A stretch of 64,000 nt of DNA, taken from NCBI GenBank assembly GCA_013368315.1, contig JAACJM010000015.1:496001-560000 (forward strand), in the 5' to 3' direction. This document shows, piece after piece, positions 10,967-21,603 of this stretch. The DNA comes from Tetrapyrgos nigripes (Eukaryota; Basidiomycota; Agaricomycetes; Agaricales; Campanellaceae). Each line of letters starts with the position of its first letter. Within the stretch, counting starts at the first letter, position 1. The position numbers and the translations under genes were made by a program. The notes beneath the pieces were generated by a model. It saw only the letters and a program-made list of their open reading frames with translations. It did no database searches and was not told the origin of the DNA.

Positions 10967-12648
10967 CTATAAACATTGCGATTCTATCTCTTTTAGCCAG
11001 CGTCCTAGTTCTATCCAATATCGTCGCTGACGCGAAGAGGCTAACCACAATGGTACTAAACTACAATGATGTGCTCCCTGAACTTGCTCTACATACCATA
11101 GTCCAGGGCGAGGAGAAGATTTGAGTTTGCCCTTTTGATGTAGACATTTTGTCATACTGCAAAACGGTGAAAGCGTGAGTGAGCAAGGTATCGGGGTCCC
11201 GGTCATGACCAAGCTAGAAGAACCCACCTGCATGACCGTGGATGCCACTGCGAAAAAAGCGGGACGACGCCGTCATTATTCCTGACTGTCTCAAAAGAGA
11301 TATCCGGATCATCTGGAGGGAGACCTCTTTCGACGTCAAGAGAAGAACCTTTTGAGTCACACAGGGATCGGAGAAAGGAAGGTACAGGCTTCAGAGTTGA
11401 CAGATCGAAGGACGCTATTGCCTGAGCCATCAAGTAGAATGGCGTCAACAGAAGGAGTGATTTGGGTGGGGTAGGAACCGTGCTATCTTGTCGGGTCTCA
11501 GTCTTTAACGCAAACGATAAGTTTCAGTACTCTCAAAACTTTTGACGAAAGCCGAGCACATACAATGTACGTCGCAAAACTCCTGTAAAACGTCCCAGGA
11601 TTAACTTCTCCCTCTCCACTCATTTCCCTCTCTTCTGCAGCGGTAAAAGTCACATCGTACGGTGTCGCGTCTCTGCTTTCGGCCCAATCACTCTTCCATA
11701 GGTGTTTAAGGAAATTCAGAAAGGTACTGTCACGGTAGGACAGTGACCGAGATTCCACATGGAGATCAAAAGCTTCAGGGAGGATGGGTGACATGTAAGA
11801 GATGATGTGGACGGTTTTAGAGAGGAGGGATCCCCAAGAAAATGGCTGTATGCGTGGGGCTGCGTCTGGGCGTTCGCCAAGTACATAGACGACTTGGGTT
11901 CCTCGGAAAGGCGTGGAGACTATGAAGAGCCATGGTCATCTCAATGATGAATGCGTTGGAAGAAGAATCCTCATACGCACTAGTGTTGACAGAACGTATC
12001 ATGTCAGGGTGTCCACTAGAACCAAAATAACCCTGCTTGAAAAGGGATTGTAGTGTGATGATTGCCAGTCCACCCTTGGAAAAGAAGAGAAGAGGAATCA
12101 GTGCATGGTAGAGCTCAAAAGTTGGACAACGTACCACAGAGTGTCCCAGAAAATGTAAAGGGTTGTCTATTGACCATTCAGGGTATAATCCCTCGTCATA
12201 GGTGCGACCGTATCGAGCATGGCCGTGTATCCTGCTATGTTCTTCTCCATAGTCCACTGAAACAGTTAACTTTCAGAATCATCAAGGAAAAGCCGTTGGT
12301 AGCAAATGAGCTTACCAGTTCCACCGACTAGGGAATAATACAGCTCGCATGCTCGGTCATGCAGAGAGCTCACTGGACCTGTACTATCAACACAGCTAAA
12401 TTCGAGTACTTGGCGGAATCAGCAGTCGACACTTCTAAAACTCACCTGGAGAATATAACCCTCCTCCGACACCCATTACATTCCCAACCCAAATACCTCT
12501 GAAAATCTCCCCAAATAGTCGCTCCTGCTCTTCCCATAAACCCTTCAACCAGAACGAGAGGTAAACATCGACATCCTGACTGCGACTGCGACTTAGTCTC
12601 TAGCTCCAACTTGGAAGGAAGAGATGATGTCTGGGTTTGCGAATCCAT
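10967..12648 (-). CDS. Alpha/beta-hydrolase lipase of the staphylococcal/Geobacillus (family I.5-like) type
   Basis: This is a predicted triacylglycerol or ester hydrolase. The exons read LPLVLVEGFMGRAGATIWGD, GPVSSLHDRACELYYSLVGG, VDYGEEHSRIHGHARYGRTY, EGLYPEWS and then LHFLGHSVGGLAIITLQ. The nucleophile Ser sits in GHSVGG, interrupted by an intron after GHSV. STPFRGTQVVYV follows. A candidate acid lies in SRDATPYDVTFTAAEE, and the catalytic His in GAHHCSLVPLW near the C terminus. Seven exons join in frame once the third and sixth splice sites are set by homology. I start at 12648 (MDSQTQTSS); an open frame extends further 5' without an ATG. I see no clear signal peptide, so an intracellular role is possible. 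It is convergent with the RRM gene. Confidence 0.82.
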
Positions 12649-13769
12649 GAAAGACGTCGTCAACAGACTATTGCGACCAATTGAGACTATGTTAGTGTCA
12701 ACGCCATCAAAAAGAGTCAAAAATCTGTTGCGACGATCAGATCCTTCCCTCGGGAGCCTGTGAACGTCATTGAGTTATTTTTTGTCGTCCTTTTTAGAGT
12801 AGTGTAAGTAGCAGCCTGAAACGGTGAGAATCGACGACATCCATGGCAATGACGGAGACTCGGAGAGACCGGTGCTTCGATCGATCTCGAGGATGGCAGT
12901 TTCCCGATTTCGGATGTACTTCGAGCTCGATCCTTGATTCTGGAATCGTTTAACGCGTTGTTACATTCTCTATATACACAAGTGGTAATTTACACTTCCT
13001 TGTATGAATATGCCAGAGTATATACACGAACACAAAGATGAATGGATGGGATGGATGGATGGAATGGAATGGCGAAGACAAGAGAGAAAGAAAGGAATGC
13101 GTTGTATACTACAAATATGCGATGTGATGGAGGTCCATAGTAGAAATTAAAGTAAGATATACGCGAAGGAGAATGCAGTAGTGCGGATATTGCGGATGTG
13201 ATATGCCGGAACAGTGTATGCGCACGAGAAAGACGAAAGGGTGAAAGAGAGAGTATCCTACTATATACAAATGAGGGTATGCGTCATGGCTATAAGGGGT
13301 ATTCGCGCGAAGGTGACGCTTCGGGTCGATAAGTGTCCAGTGTCCAGAGTCCGACCGAGGATTAGTCTGGGTTAACTCGGAGAAAATGTCGAAGGGTGCC
13401 CAGATCTTAAAGTAAGGGGATAGGAAGAGGCATAATGTTAACTATCCACAAGGATATATGAGCACAAGGTCTGAGGGGAGTAGACTGAAGGCTAACTCAC
13501 GACATGGCTGCTTTTTACTGCAAGCGAGTAAAAGGCAGGGAAAGGTGTTCATAGAGGCATAATGGACGTAACCGTCGTGGAAGTTTCGTAGCAAGTATGT
13601 GCAGGGAACGATTAAAAGGTGACCTGGAAGAATAGTTTAAGGATATGGAAAGGGAGGTTGTACAGAGTGACTAGGATCCCAAGTTAGCGTATGTAGACCA
13701 GCAAGTGCAGGGCAGAGACTTACAGATGAGGTTGACTGACACAAGGGAGAAGAACCGAAAAGCTATAGG
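12649..13769. other. 1.1-kb intergenic region with a short GGAT-rich repeat
   Basis: No convincing gene. An imperfect GGAT/GGAAT tetra-pentamer run lies at about 13040-13071. Two minus-strand frames at 12770-12960 stay open for 40-60 codons and could be an upstream exon of the lipase, but I could not define splice sites that keep the frame. Confidence 0.35.
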
Positions 13770-15306
13770 CTATCGCTTGCCCGTGTACCAGGATAGATTT
13801 ACACTACCGACGCCAGCTATAAATACCTGGGCGCGTAATCGGCATACCTGGAGAGGATGGTGTCAAAAGAGGAAAGGAAACGAGGAAGCAAGGGCATACA
13901 GTGTCAGCAACTTCTGCACTGCGAAAATGCACGACAAGCTCGCCATTGGGCATCCTCACGATGTGCGTCACTTCGCCAAAGCTCTGGAGCAAAGAAAATT
14001 CTGAACACACAATCTGCAAGATAGGTAAAAAAGCAATCTTACCTCGCACCACCGCTTAACACCATCAAACTTGCGATTGTCATTTGCAGCAACACCACTG
14101 ACGACTAACTTCTTCTTTTTCTGATTCCGTGTACTGAGAGCAGAAAGAGCTACTCGAGGGATACTACCAGATTTACCCGAAGATGAAAACGCCATTTGTG
14201 GGCGAGGACTCTTCGGAAGTGACACTGGGGCAGTATCGTCCTCGTCATCATCGAATAGATGGAGAGCATCGCTGGTACTTCGACTGTGGTTGCTCATCCG
14301 AGACGAAATGGATTTGGGAGCAAAAGGTAACCGAACGCTGCTCGATTTTGAGGCGTCTGTTTTGATTCTGCAGGTTCCAGAAGCGTTGTCACTTCCTTCC
14401 GATATGGCCGCGAAGTTAGAGGTGTGTGAAAGGCTGTTGTGAGACTTGGAACAGTATTTGACCCCGAATATTTTGGTGGGTGTCATGGGTGGCTCGGTGT
14501 CGGTAATTGTTATGGAGGTAGTAGCTGAAGTTCCGGTGTGACTTGAGGACATACTAGGACGTGGAGGTGGATATAGTGCCTCTGATAGGTCCATTGAGAC
14601 TTGAGACGATGAGAAGTAGCCGAGCACGCTAGGGCGCCACTTCATTGATGGTGATACGGGCGTTCGCGGTGTGGAAGGTGACGCCGTCGTGTCCAGCGTT
14701 GACGTACTAGATGACCGATTGTGTTGTTTGGATGATCGTCCGGAGCTGGAACCTAAACGCGAGCTGAGAGGCAAAAACGACATTCGGGCAGATGTAGGCG
14801 AAGCGGGAGATGGAAGAGAGGGGGAGTTGGCCCGGAATGAAATGTGGAGATTTTTAAGGGAGGTGGGTGTTCCAAAACGCTTGGACCTTGTGGAAACCGG
14901 TGTAGCAGTTGTCTTAAAAATGACGATGTAAATATCAAATGGTGGAATGGAGGTAAATCATATTTACAGATGTATCAGGTACAGTCTCAGCTGGTATATC
15001 ATCGTCTTCGACAAGATCGAAACTGGCCAATGTAACTGTCGAGACTTTGGCACTGGAATGCTTCGTTCCGAGGTCCGGATAGGCCAAGTATGGATTTGAA
15101 CGCGTGCCAGATTGTAATGGAGGAGAGGAATCACTCGATGCGTTTTGCATACTGTCTGTTGATTCACTAGGTCGGTGTTGGTCTTGGATCCATTTGTTCA
15201 ACATGGAAGAGCGTTTCCGGCGGGGTTCACAAAGTAGGGGTCGGATGTTGAAAGGGTCTTCTTCGGGGGTCGTGTATGGCTCGCCGTCCATCGATAATGT
15301 GTACAT
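13770..15306 (-). CDS. Ser-rich protein with C-terminal RRM-like domain, function unknown
   Basis: The protein opens MYTLSMDGEPYTTPEEDP, then has a long Ser/Thr/Pro-rich disordered region (SRLGSSSGRSS, TASPSTPRTPVSPS). It ends in a compact folded segment built from three exons: RKFDGVKRWCE, then SFGEVTHIVRMPNGELVVHF, then VCRLRAQVFIAGVGSVNLSW. Spacing and the HIV...GELVVHF strand pattern suggest an RRM. All three introns are short and splice in phase: one at about 14939-14993 after PDTS, then two near the C terminus. The 5' end is uncertain: another open frame (FFEIPAHIDVIVPKDNPAPK) ends at the start codon and would join it if one A were added at about 15307. Many SP and TP sites suggest kinase regulation. 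No homologue name recognised. Confidence 0.65.
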
Positions 15307-16326
15307 TTGGGTGCTGGATTATCTTTGGGAACGATGACATCGATGTGAGCGGGAATTTCAAAGAACCTGGAAGAAAGATGAACGCACTGGGGTCGTATAT
15401 GGATGCGTCACGGCTCAGAGGAGAAATAGAAGGGCTAAATATGTGGGGATTGCGGGAGGAGGAAAGGCGGGTTTAGAGGACGGGCATGGTGGAGGGAGGG
15501 AAGCAAGAGAGAATAGAACCAGCGCGACGAGCAAGTGCAAGTCCGACTTGCCTTTTTAAAAAGTTGAACCATTCATCCTCCACCTCGAGGCGTTTTGATT
15601 TATAATTACTCCTTTCGTCATACCATGTGTCCCAAATTCCTCCTCGAGTCCTCTTTCTCCTCAGCACGATGCCCGCCACGAATTCAGAATTCAAGCAACG
15701 TTTCCTCGCCAATTGTCTTTCATGTAATAAAAACAGTCCAAACTCAAAATTTAGACGCAGCCCAACTTCGGGGATTAACTACTTGCAGACTCGACGGTCC
15801 ACGGATCCGAACCGACTTCTGAAATAGAAAATACACTCAAAATGCGCATATGGATCTGGCCTTTGGGTCTAGCCATTACAAAACAGTGCTGCTAGTCCCC
15901 GCAGAATTGTACGAAGAAAGCTAAATCATACCATTGATGATGTCAAGGCATGAACACGCCTGCTGCTAAGGAAAAGATAGTCTCCTTCAATCCATACCGT
16001 ATGAAAGTAATACATCACTGCTGTTAAACTATCCACACGATGATGTCTAGGCATGAACATACATCTGCAAGTGGGTCCTAAGAGGCCAACAAAGACCTCT
16101 TTTGGAAAAAAGCACTCCTCCGCGGTGTCTTCGGTATCCTTGAGTATATAGCAACGCAGATTCGCGCTGTCTACTTGGAGCCTCCATTAATTCCAGGCAG
16201 GACCCACACCAGGCATCGCTGCTTCCACAACTGAGTGTTCTATGGAACGATTGTCAGAAGCCTGCACTTCTCCATTACAAGAAACAACGTACACACACAC
16301 ACACACACCCAAACCAGTTGTCCTCT
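15307..16326. other. 1-kb region without a defined gene
   Basis: Minus-strand open frames at about 15310-15440 and 15473-15712 have plausible composition (EVEDEWFNFLKR) and may be 5' exons of the gene ending at 13770. I could not join them. At about 16285-16305 there is a CA dinucleotide repeat. Nothing else supported. Confidence 0.3.
16285..16308. repeat. (AC)n microsatellite
   Basis: A short run of about nine AC units directly visible just downstream of the CFD1 stop codon, probably in its 3' UTR or the intergenic spacer. Confidence 0.8.
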
Positions 16327-17320
16327 TTATGAGTCAAAGCTCTGGAGACCAGCCAGCGCTTTCTGCAGTATGACCTCGAAAAGCCTCGCCGAAGAAGTGC
16401 TCTTATACCTCCGCAGAAGCGCAAAGTTAGCCTGTGTCTCCTGGCCATGACCTGCTGAAACCACCCCATCAGGTGCCTCAGGTGCCATCTCGTCAGACAC
16501 TGCAGCGTCCAGAAGTGTTACCAGCTCAGTATCGACAGGAAGACTCCCAAAAACGTGAGCCCTTCCCGCTGTGCCATCGCCTCGCCTCCACCTGTCGAAA
16601 ACACATTGCTGACTTCTCCACAGCAAGGACAAACGTATCCACTCATATTCTCTATGAGTCCCAGAAGGGAAGATTGACAGCCCTAGTGAACGAAAGACAT
16701 TTCATGGCATCGTTGAGCGCTACAGCTTGGGGTGTGGTGACAATCACCGCAGATAACTTTGAGCGTACAGGAGCCAGATGCTCGAGAAGTGAGAGATGCT
16801 CGTCCGAGGTACCTTGAGTTGGAATTGGAGGAGGAATGGAAAAACAGAGATGAATTAATCGAAAATTAAGAACCCCGGACAAAATGAAAGGCTCGGTACC
16901 TGGAGGCGTATCAATAACCAGATAATCCAACTCTCCCCATCGAACATCGCTCAGGAATTGCCTTATCATCCCATTCTTCTTCGGCCCTCTCCAGACTACA
17001 GAATCTCCTTTCTTCTTGAGAAGAAACCCAACACTCATACATCCCAATCTAGCTTCACTTCCATCAGCGAATACAGGGACCCAGCCATCGCTACTTTGGT
17101 GCACTGGGTGTCCATCTACACCGAGCATCCGTGGTATTGAGGGACCTGTGAGGTCGACATCGAGGATAGCGACTTTAGATGTTGGAGAGGATCCGTGGAG
17201 ATTGAGAGCTAGTTGGGTGGAGACAGATGATTTGCCGACGCCTCCTTTGCCGGAGAGAACGATAATGATGTGCTTGACGGATTGTAAGCGACGAGAAACT
17301 GGGCTCTCCTGGGTAGCCAT
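16327..17320 (-). CDS. CFD1: Cytosolic Fe-S cluster assembly ATPase CFD1 (NUBP2)
   Basis: A Mrp/NBP35-family P-loop ATPase that, with Nbp35, scaffolds 4Fe-4S clusters for cytosolic and nuclear proteins. It starts [20 protein letters not shown], with the deviant Walker [19 protein letters not shown], then [32 protein letters not shown] and [16 protein letters not shown]. The cluster-binding CPCC follows ([12 protein letters not shown]), then [14 protein letters not shown]. It lacks the N-terminal four-Cys motif of Nbp35, so it is Cfd1. Near 16661-16670 the frame breaks: RAVNLP should run into [15 protein letters not shown], but one base is missing and a stop follows FWDS. That break falls just before the essential CPCC, so a consensus error is far likelier than a dead gene. 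Confidence 0.92.
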
Positions 17321-17489
17321 CGAGATGATTGCAGTAGAGGATACAGAAGATTTTTACATGACTGAGGTGCTGAAAAAGACGTGATGGCGATTCGTAATCC
17401 AAGCTCACTCAGCGACAAAATTTCTTTCAGAGGAATACGGGCGATGAGTTTCCTTCCAACAATGTCGGAATGATGATTGCAGAGTATAT

Positions 17490-17526
17490 ACAGTAATGAT
17501 GATGATGATGATGATGATGATGATGG
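17490..17526. repeat. (GAT)n trinucleotide repeat
   Basis: About ten consecutive GAT/ATG units between CFD1 and the next upstream gene on the minus strand. It is directly visible and non-coding in my model; it would read as poly-Ser or poly-Asp if translated. Confidence 0.85.
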
Positions 17527-17653
17527 TAATGGTATAACGGTCATGATGAAGGTACACGAAAGCATGAAAAACACTACAGTAGAAATCGTGAAACACAAAC
17601 GCCAAAGACTCGACAAAGCCAATGTAGACTCCTCCGCAACGTCCTCCATTATG

Positions 17654-19531
17654 CTACTTGCCATACTGCGTGTAATCCAGCGGGAACGAAGGCTCCGGAT
17701 AATCATCCCAAACCCGATCACCGTCCAAAAACCTCCTTAGTCTCTGTACCTGCGAGCTCAAATAAAGCACAATAATCTGCATCTTGACTTCCAAATGTAG
17801 ACGAAGTATGTCTTCGCAGGTCTTGAGTGCCTGCGTCCTCGTTGAGACGAACATGTTGCCAGCAAAGCCGAGGTCTTTTAGGTTGTCGATCAGTTCGGAG
17901 AATTCTGAGCACCAGGCTAAGACGCCGAGCTGAGAAGATGGAAGGTAGAATCAGTTCTATCGAGGAGATAATGAGGAATGTTCACCTGTCCGTAATGTTT
18001 ATATCGACCGTAAAGCACGTTCGGCGCAGCAGATAACGCGAACCTAAAGGCCTCGTTTTGTTCTATCACCTCGGGTGGTGGGACGTACTGCGTTCCTACA
18101 GGCTCGGGTGCAGGTGCAGCCTGACGGAGGTGAGGCAGTCAACCATGTGCCCATAAGAAGAGAAGAAGGTATGATACTTACCCGAGCAGGAGGTGGATCC
18201 TTAAACCATTGCATTCCTGAATAATCATACTCTCCTCCGGCATCAACAACATCGGTACGCTTTCCGTAAGTTGTATCCATATTTGCTACGCCAGTCGTGC
18301 GATGAAGGTTATCACTAGGATTATAAAAGTCGGAGACACTGGGAATATCAGCGATATTGGAGAGTTTAGAGATGAACAATCCTGCTTCAGAACAGAGGGC
18401 GGAGAAAAGAGTCCGAAGTTTGGGAGGTAGGTTAGAATCGGCTGGGGAACCAGAAGGGATAAAGATGTCCCAGTCAGAGGGTGTCGCAGGGAGAGGCTTC
18501 GCTACTACTAGCGAGGCTGCTGACTTAAGAGGCTGAGGCTGCAGCAGAAGCCTGACGTGATTCGTCGTGGTCGTGCTGAAAGCGCGTGTCAGGTCACGTT
18601 CCCGAAAATCTGTGTCACCTACCTTGATTTCCGACCATGATGATCTCCGAGAGATTCCTGTCATTCCTCCCTGCGTCTTACCCGGCGTGCCGAGCAGGCC
18701 TTCTGTTCCTTCTAATGGAGAAAGTGGAGGGGTTTCCGTATGCGTGATCAGGATCTTTGGCGTTCTTTCGAATGGAGAAACTGGAGGCGTGTCTGAGGTC
18801 TGGATCAGAATTCGAGGAGGAATGGGAAGCGGAAGAGGACTTTGGGGTGTAATGGGTGTCTCTGGCTCCATGTACGCAACATTGCGACTGAGCCATGATG
18901 GAGAGGGTGGCACGAAAGAGGAACGTGCAGAGGGTAGCATTTCCGAGTATGGTGAAGCCGTCAGCTCTGCTGGGTTAACGATTGGGTAGGTAATCGTAAT
19001 TGGTTCGTCCACAGGTGAATCTGGTACGGCTTTGCTCTGTGAATGCAGAGCCCGTAATGATGACGATCTACGTCGGCGGTATTCCAAGGAGCCCTTAGGC
19101 GTTGGAAGGCTGGAGTCTTTCCTTCCTCGTGCAAAAATCTTGGTCGTTAAAGTCTTGAATCGGTTCTGGAGCGTCGAGCCCTTGGACTCGGATTCGATGG
19201 TAGGCCAGTCAACAGGCCATGCATGCTGAGGGCTCGGGGTTGTTCTGGTAGGCGTCGGGAGATGGGAAGGGGGTTGGGGAAACTCGTCGAGGATGGATCG
19301 TTTCTTGATGAAGAACGTGAGCTTTGGTAACAAAGATACCTTGCTCTTTGACCGGATCGAATTGCGTAGAGTGAGAGAAGATGCACGAGTGGTTGTTGGC
19401 GCAGGCGGGTCGTCCAGCATGATTGGCAAATCAGCTTGAGAGATGTTGTAGTATTCCGACTCCTCTGGCCACTCCTCTTTGCGCCCTTCTAGAAGTCTCA
19501 TACTTGCTCTCACCTTAGCTGTTGCCATCAT
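17654..19531 (-). CDS. Basidiomycete-type protein of unknown function with Pro/Ser-rich N-terminal half
   Basis: About 600 residues starting MMATAKVRASMRLLEGRKEE. The first 300 are low-complexity, with paired repeats (DTPPVSPFERTPKILI and ETPPLSPLEGTEG). A short Tyr motif (EYYNISQADLP) lies at the N terminus. The C-terminal half looks folded: LPPKLRTLFSALCSEAGLF, then PPPEVIEQNEAFRFALSAAP, LYGRYKHYGQLGVLAWCSEF, and a long helical stretch MFVSTRTQALKTCEDILRLH. It ends DYPEPSFPLDYTQYGK. Introns after DPPPAR and after YGQ splice in phase 0. A possible extra intron at about 18580-18626 would break the frame, so I read through it. No domain recognised. The conserved-looking helical C terminus could mediate protein binding. 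Confidence 0.7.
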
Positions 19532-19744
19532 GCAAGACGATCCCTTCCAGGTTACTTACCCTTGCCTGCGAACTCGTATCTTGCCTCTGGTTCACTTTTG
19601 AACCAAGAACATCCGTTGTAAGCGTGTTGCCCGTTTGTTCATCTGGCCGCCTCGTGTTCGTCAAGTTCCACATTTCATTACCTCGTCTCTTCATGTACAT
19701 ACTATACATCGTACAAATTTCATTGAAAAACGATCGATCATATG

Positions 19745-21603
19745 CTAGTCCAGCAGGTTAGGTTCTTCGTCTACCTGTATGAGCGGCCTTTCGGGATCAT
19801 GTTTCCTCCTTATCACAACTGGAAGCAAGCCCGTGACCCAACGCATTGAAGGAATCCGCAGGGTTTGAATTCCAAGCATCAAGAACCGGAACCCAGCGAG
19901 TTCCAAAGACCCACTCAGCACCACCACCCACACCAACACTATTCCAAGGACACCTTTAGTCCTCGCGTACACCGTCCGTCTCTCGTCAAACGCAAACGGG
20001 ACGCCAACCTTGCGAATCCATGATCCTTCCCCAACTTGCATCACACTATCAAACCCTCCACCAACGATTCCCGAGACTCCACCATCCCCACCGTCACACC
20101 AAAGCACCATTGAGCCCGTTTCTTCTGCTCTTGCTCTTGCTTGCTCCCACATAGCCAAGCCGACGTCGACACTCCACGTTCTGGCAGGGCCAAGAATCAA
20201 CGCTGGTCTTGACACTAGACTTGAGAACGTGGAGGGTATAGCAAAGTCCAGGCATATCGACGCCGTGACAGGTAGAGGCCTTGTATGTCCTCCCCATTGT
20301 AGCTTCGTTATACCACTCGGATTTTTCAATTCCAAAGTCTGAATAGAAGGTGGGTCGACACCCTTCTCAAGAGAGAATGACTCTGCGACTGTGAACATGT
20401 CAGATTGGGTTCTATACTCATTCAAAGCCTTAACTTACTTGGCACAAGGTTTTGCTTCCAGTAGATCAAGTGTGGTTCAGTGCCGTTCTTCGTGTTCTGT
20501 GATAACACGACCACACCCGTTCTTTTCAACGTCTTGTGAGGATTGTTTGGATCGACGTAGTTCTCCTCAAATGATGGTGCGACAAACCTGTCACCCAAGC
20601 CGGCCTGCTCCAGTAAATGCAGTTTTTCCTCCCTCTCCTTTGAGTCTCGGAAAGAGACCGCACTTTCCGGCCACAATAGGATATCGGATTGCGAAATGAG
20701 ACTCTTGGTCTCCTTGAGATAATGGTCAAAGGTCAATGTGTGAGTCTTGTGGATCTGTTTGGAGGGAAGAACGCAGCCAACCCGCAAAGGTGTGACATTG
20801 TCCACTGGGCTGACAGGAAGCGGAAGATTCGAGATGAAGTAGGATGGAATTGTAAGGACCAGTAAGAGCGTTGCGAGACACAACGTGGACTTCATATTCG
20901 ATCCGGAAGACTTCTTGGAATGACCATTACTAGTGCCGTTTTCACTGTGGACTGTTCCATAATTTGGATAAGGATGAGCTATCAGAGACTCCTCTTCCGG
21001 CTCTTGTGACGCGGCAATGAACCACCACTCAACAGTACGTGAAAGGACGACAGCCCATGCTGCTACCAGCCAATATCTGGTCATACTGCCAAAGATCGAC
21101 GTCATCCATTCATAAGCCACTAGGCCATGGACAGGCGCAGGTAAGCCCAAATACCCCACCGGACTGATCACGGAGGCGATGAAAAACCATACAGTCGTCC
21201 ACAGTGCGGGGAAGAGTGTGACTTGCGAGAAGGAAGGTAATGGGAGACGAGTGCGCGAACGATTGTAGAAGACAATCGTGGCGAGTTCAGCTGCAGTCGT
21301 AAGCAGTGACTGTCCATAGAGTACACCCAAGGAAGTCGCGGGTGTTGAAAGAGCACCTAGAGTGGCTCTAAGCCAGCCAAACGACGCCCCAGCGGACAAT
21401 GTGATCCAAAAAATGAGAAAGTGGCCAGGGAAACGGAAGATGTTTACACGAGATACGTATACGATCACGATTGAAAGATGAAAGAGTAAGGGGAGGAATG
21501 CTGTAGTCGTGCTGAGACCAAGGGAAAAGACGGCCGAAATGAATGATAGAGAACCCAGGAAAAGGTGAGGATGGGCGTGAAATGCTAAGTTTCTCAAGTT
21601 CAT
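19745..21603 (-). CDS. Membrane carbon-nitrogen hydrolase, apolipoprotein N-acyltransferase-like
   Basis: Two exons encode about 600 residues. The first 200 carry roughly six to seven hydrophobic segments (LSFISAVFSLGLSTTTAFL, WTTVWFFIASVISPVGYLG). A nitrilase-superfamily domain follows with the three expected positions: Glu in ILLWPESAV, Lys in IYWKQNLVP and Cys in ASICLDFAIPSTF. The intron at about 20390-20441 joins NLVP to IAESFSL, matching the bacterial Lnt pattern LVPFGE. A last membrane segment follows (GVLGIVLVWVVVLSG). In bacteria Lnt adds the third acyl chain to lipoproteins in the inner membrane; the fungal substrate is unknown, so only the family is claimed. The ATG at 21603 is chosen as the first in frame. 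Confidence 0.8.

Noticed and set aside
17209..17721. Minus-strand frame containing poly-Ser across the GAT repeat
   Set aside because: The run is a microsatellite; the frame overlaps the CFD1 start and lacks codon structure.
18580..18626. Apparent 47-base intron (GTAGGT...TTTCAG) in the gene at 17654-19531
   Set aside because: Removing it shifts the frame and brings an early stop, while reading through keeps a long regular frame.
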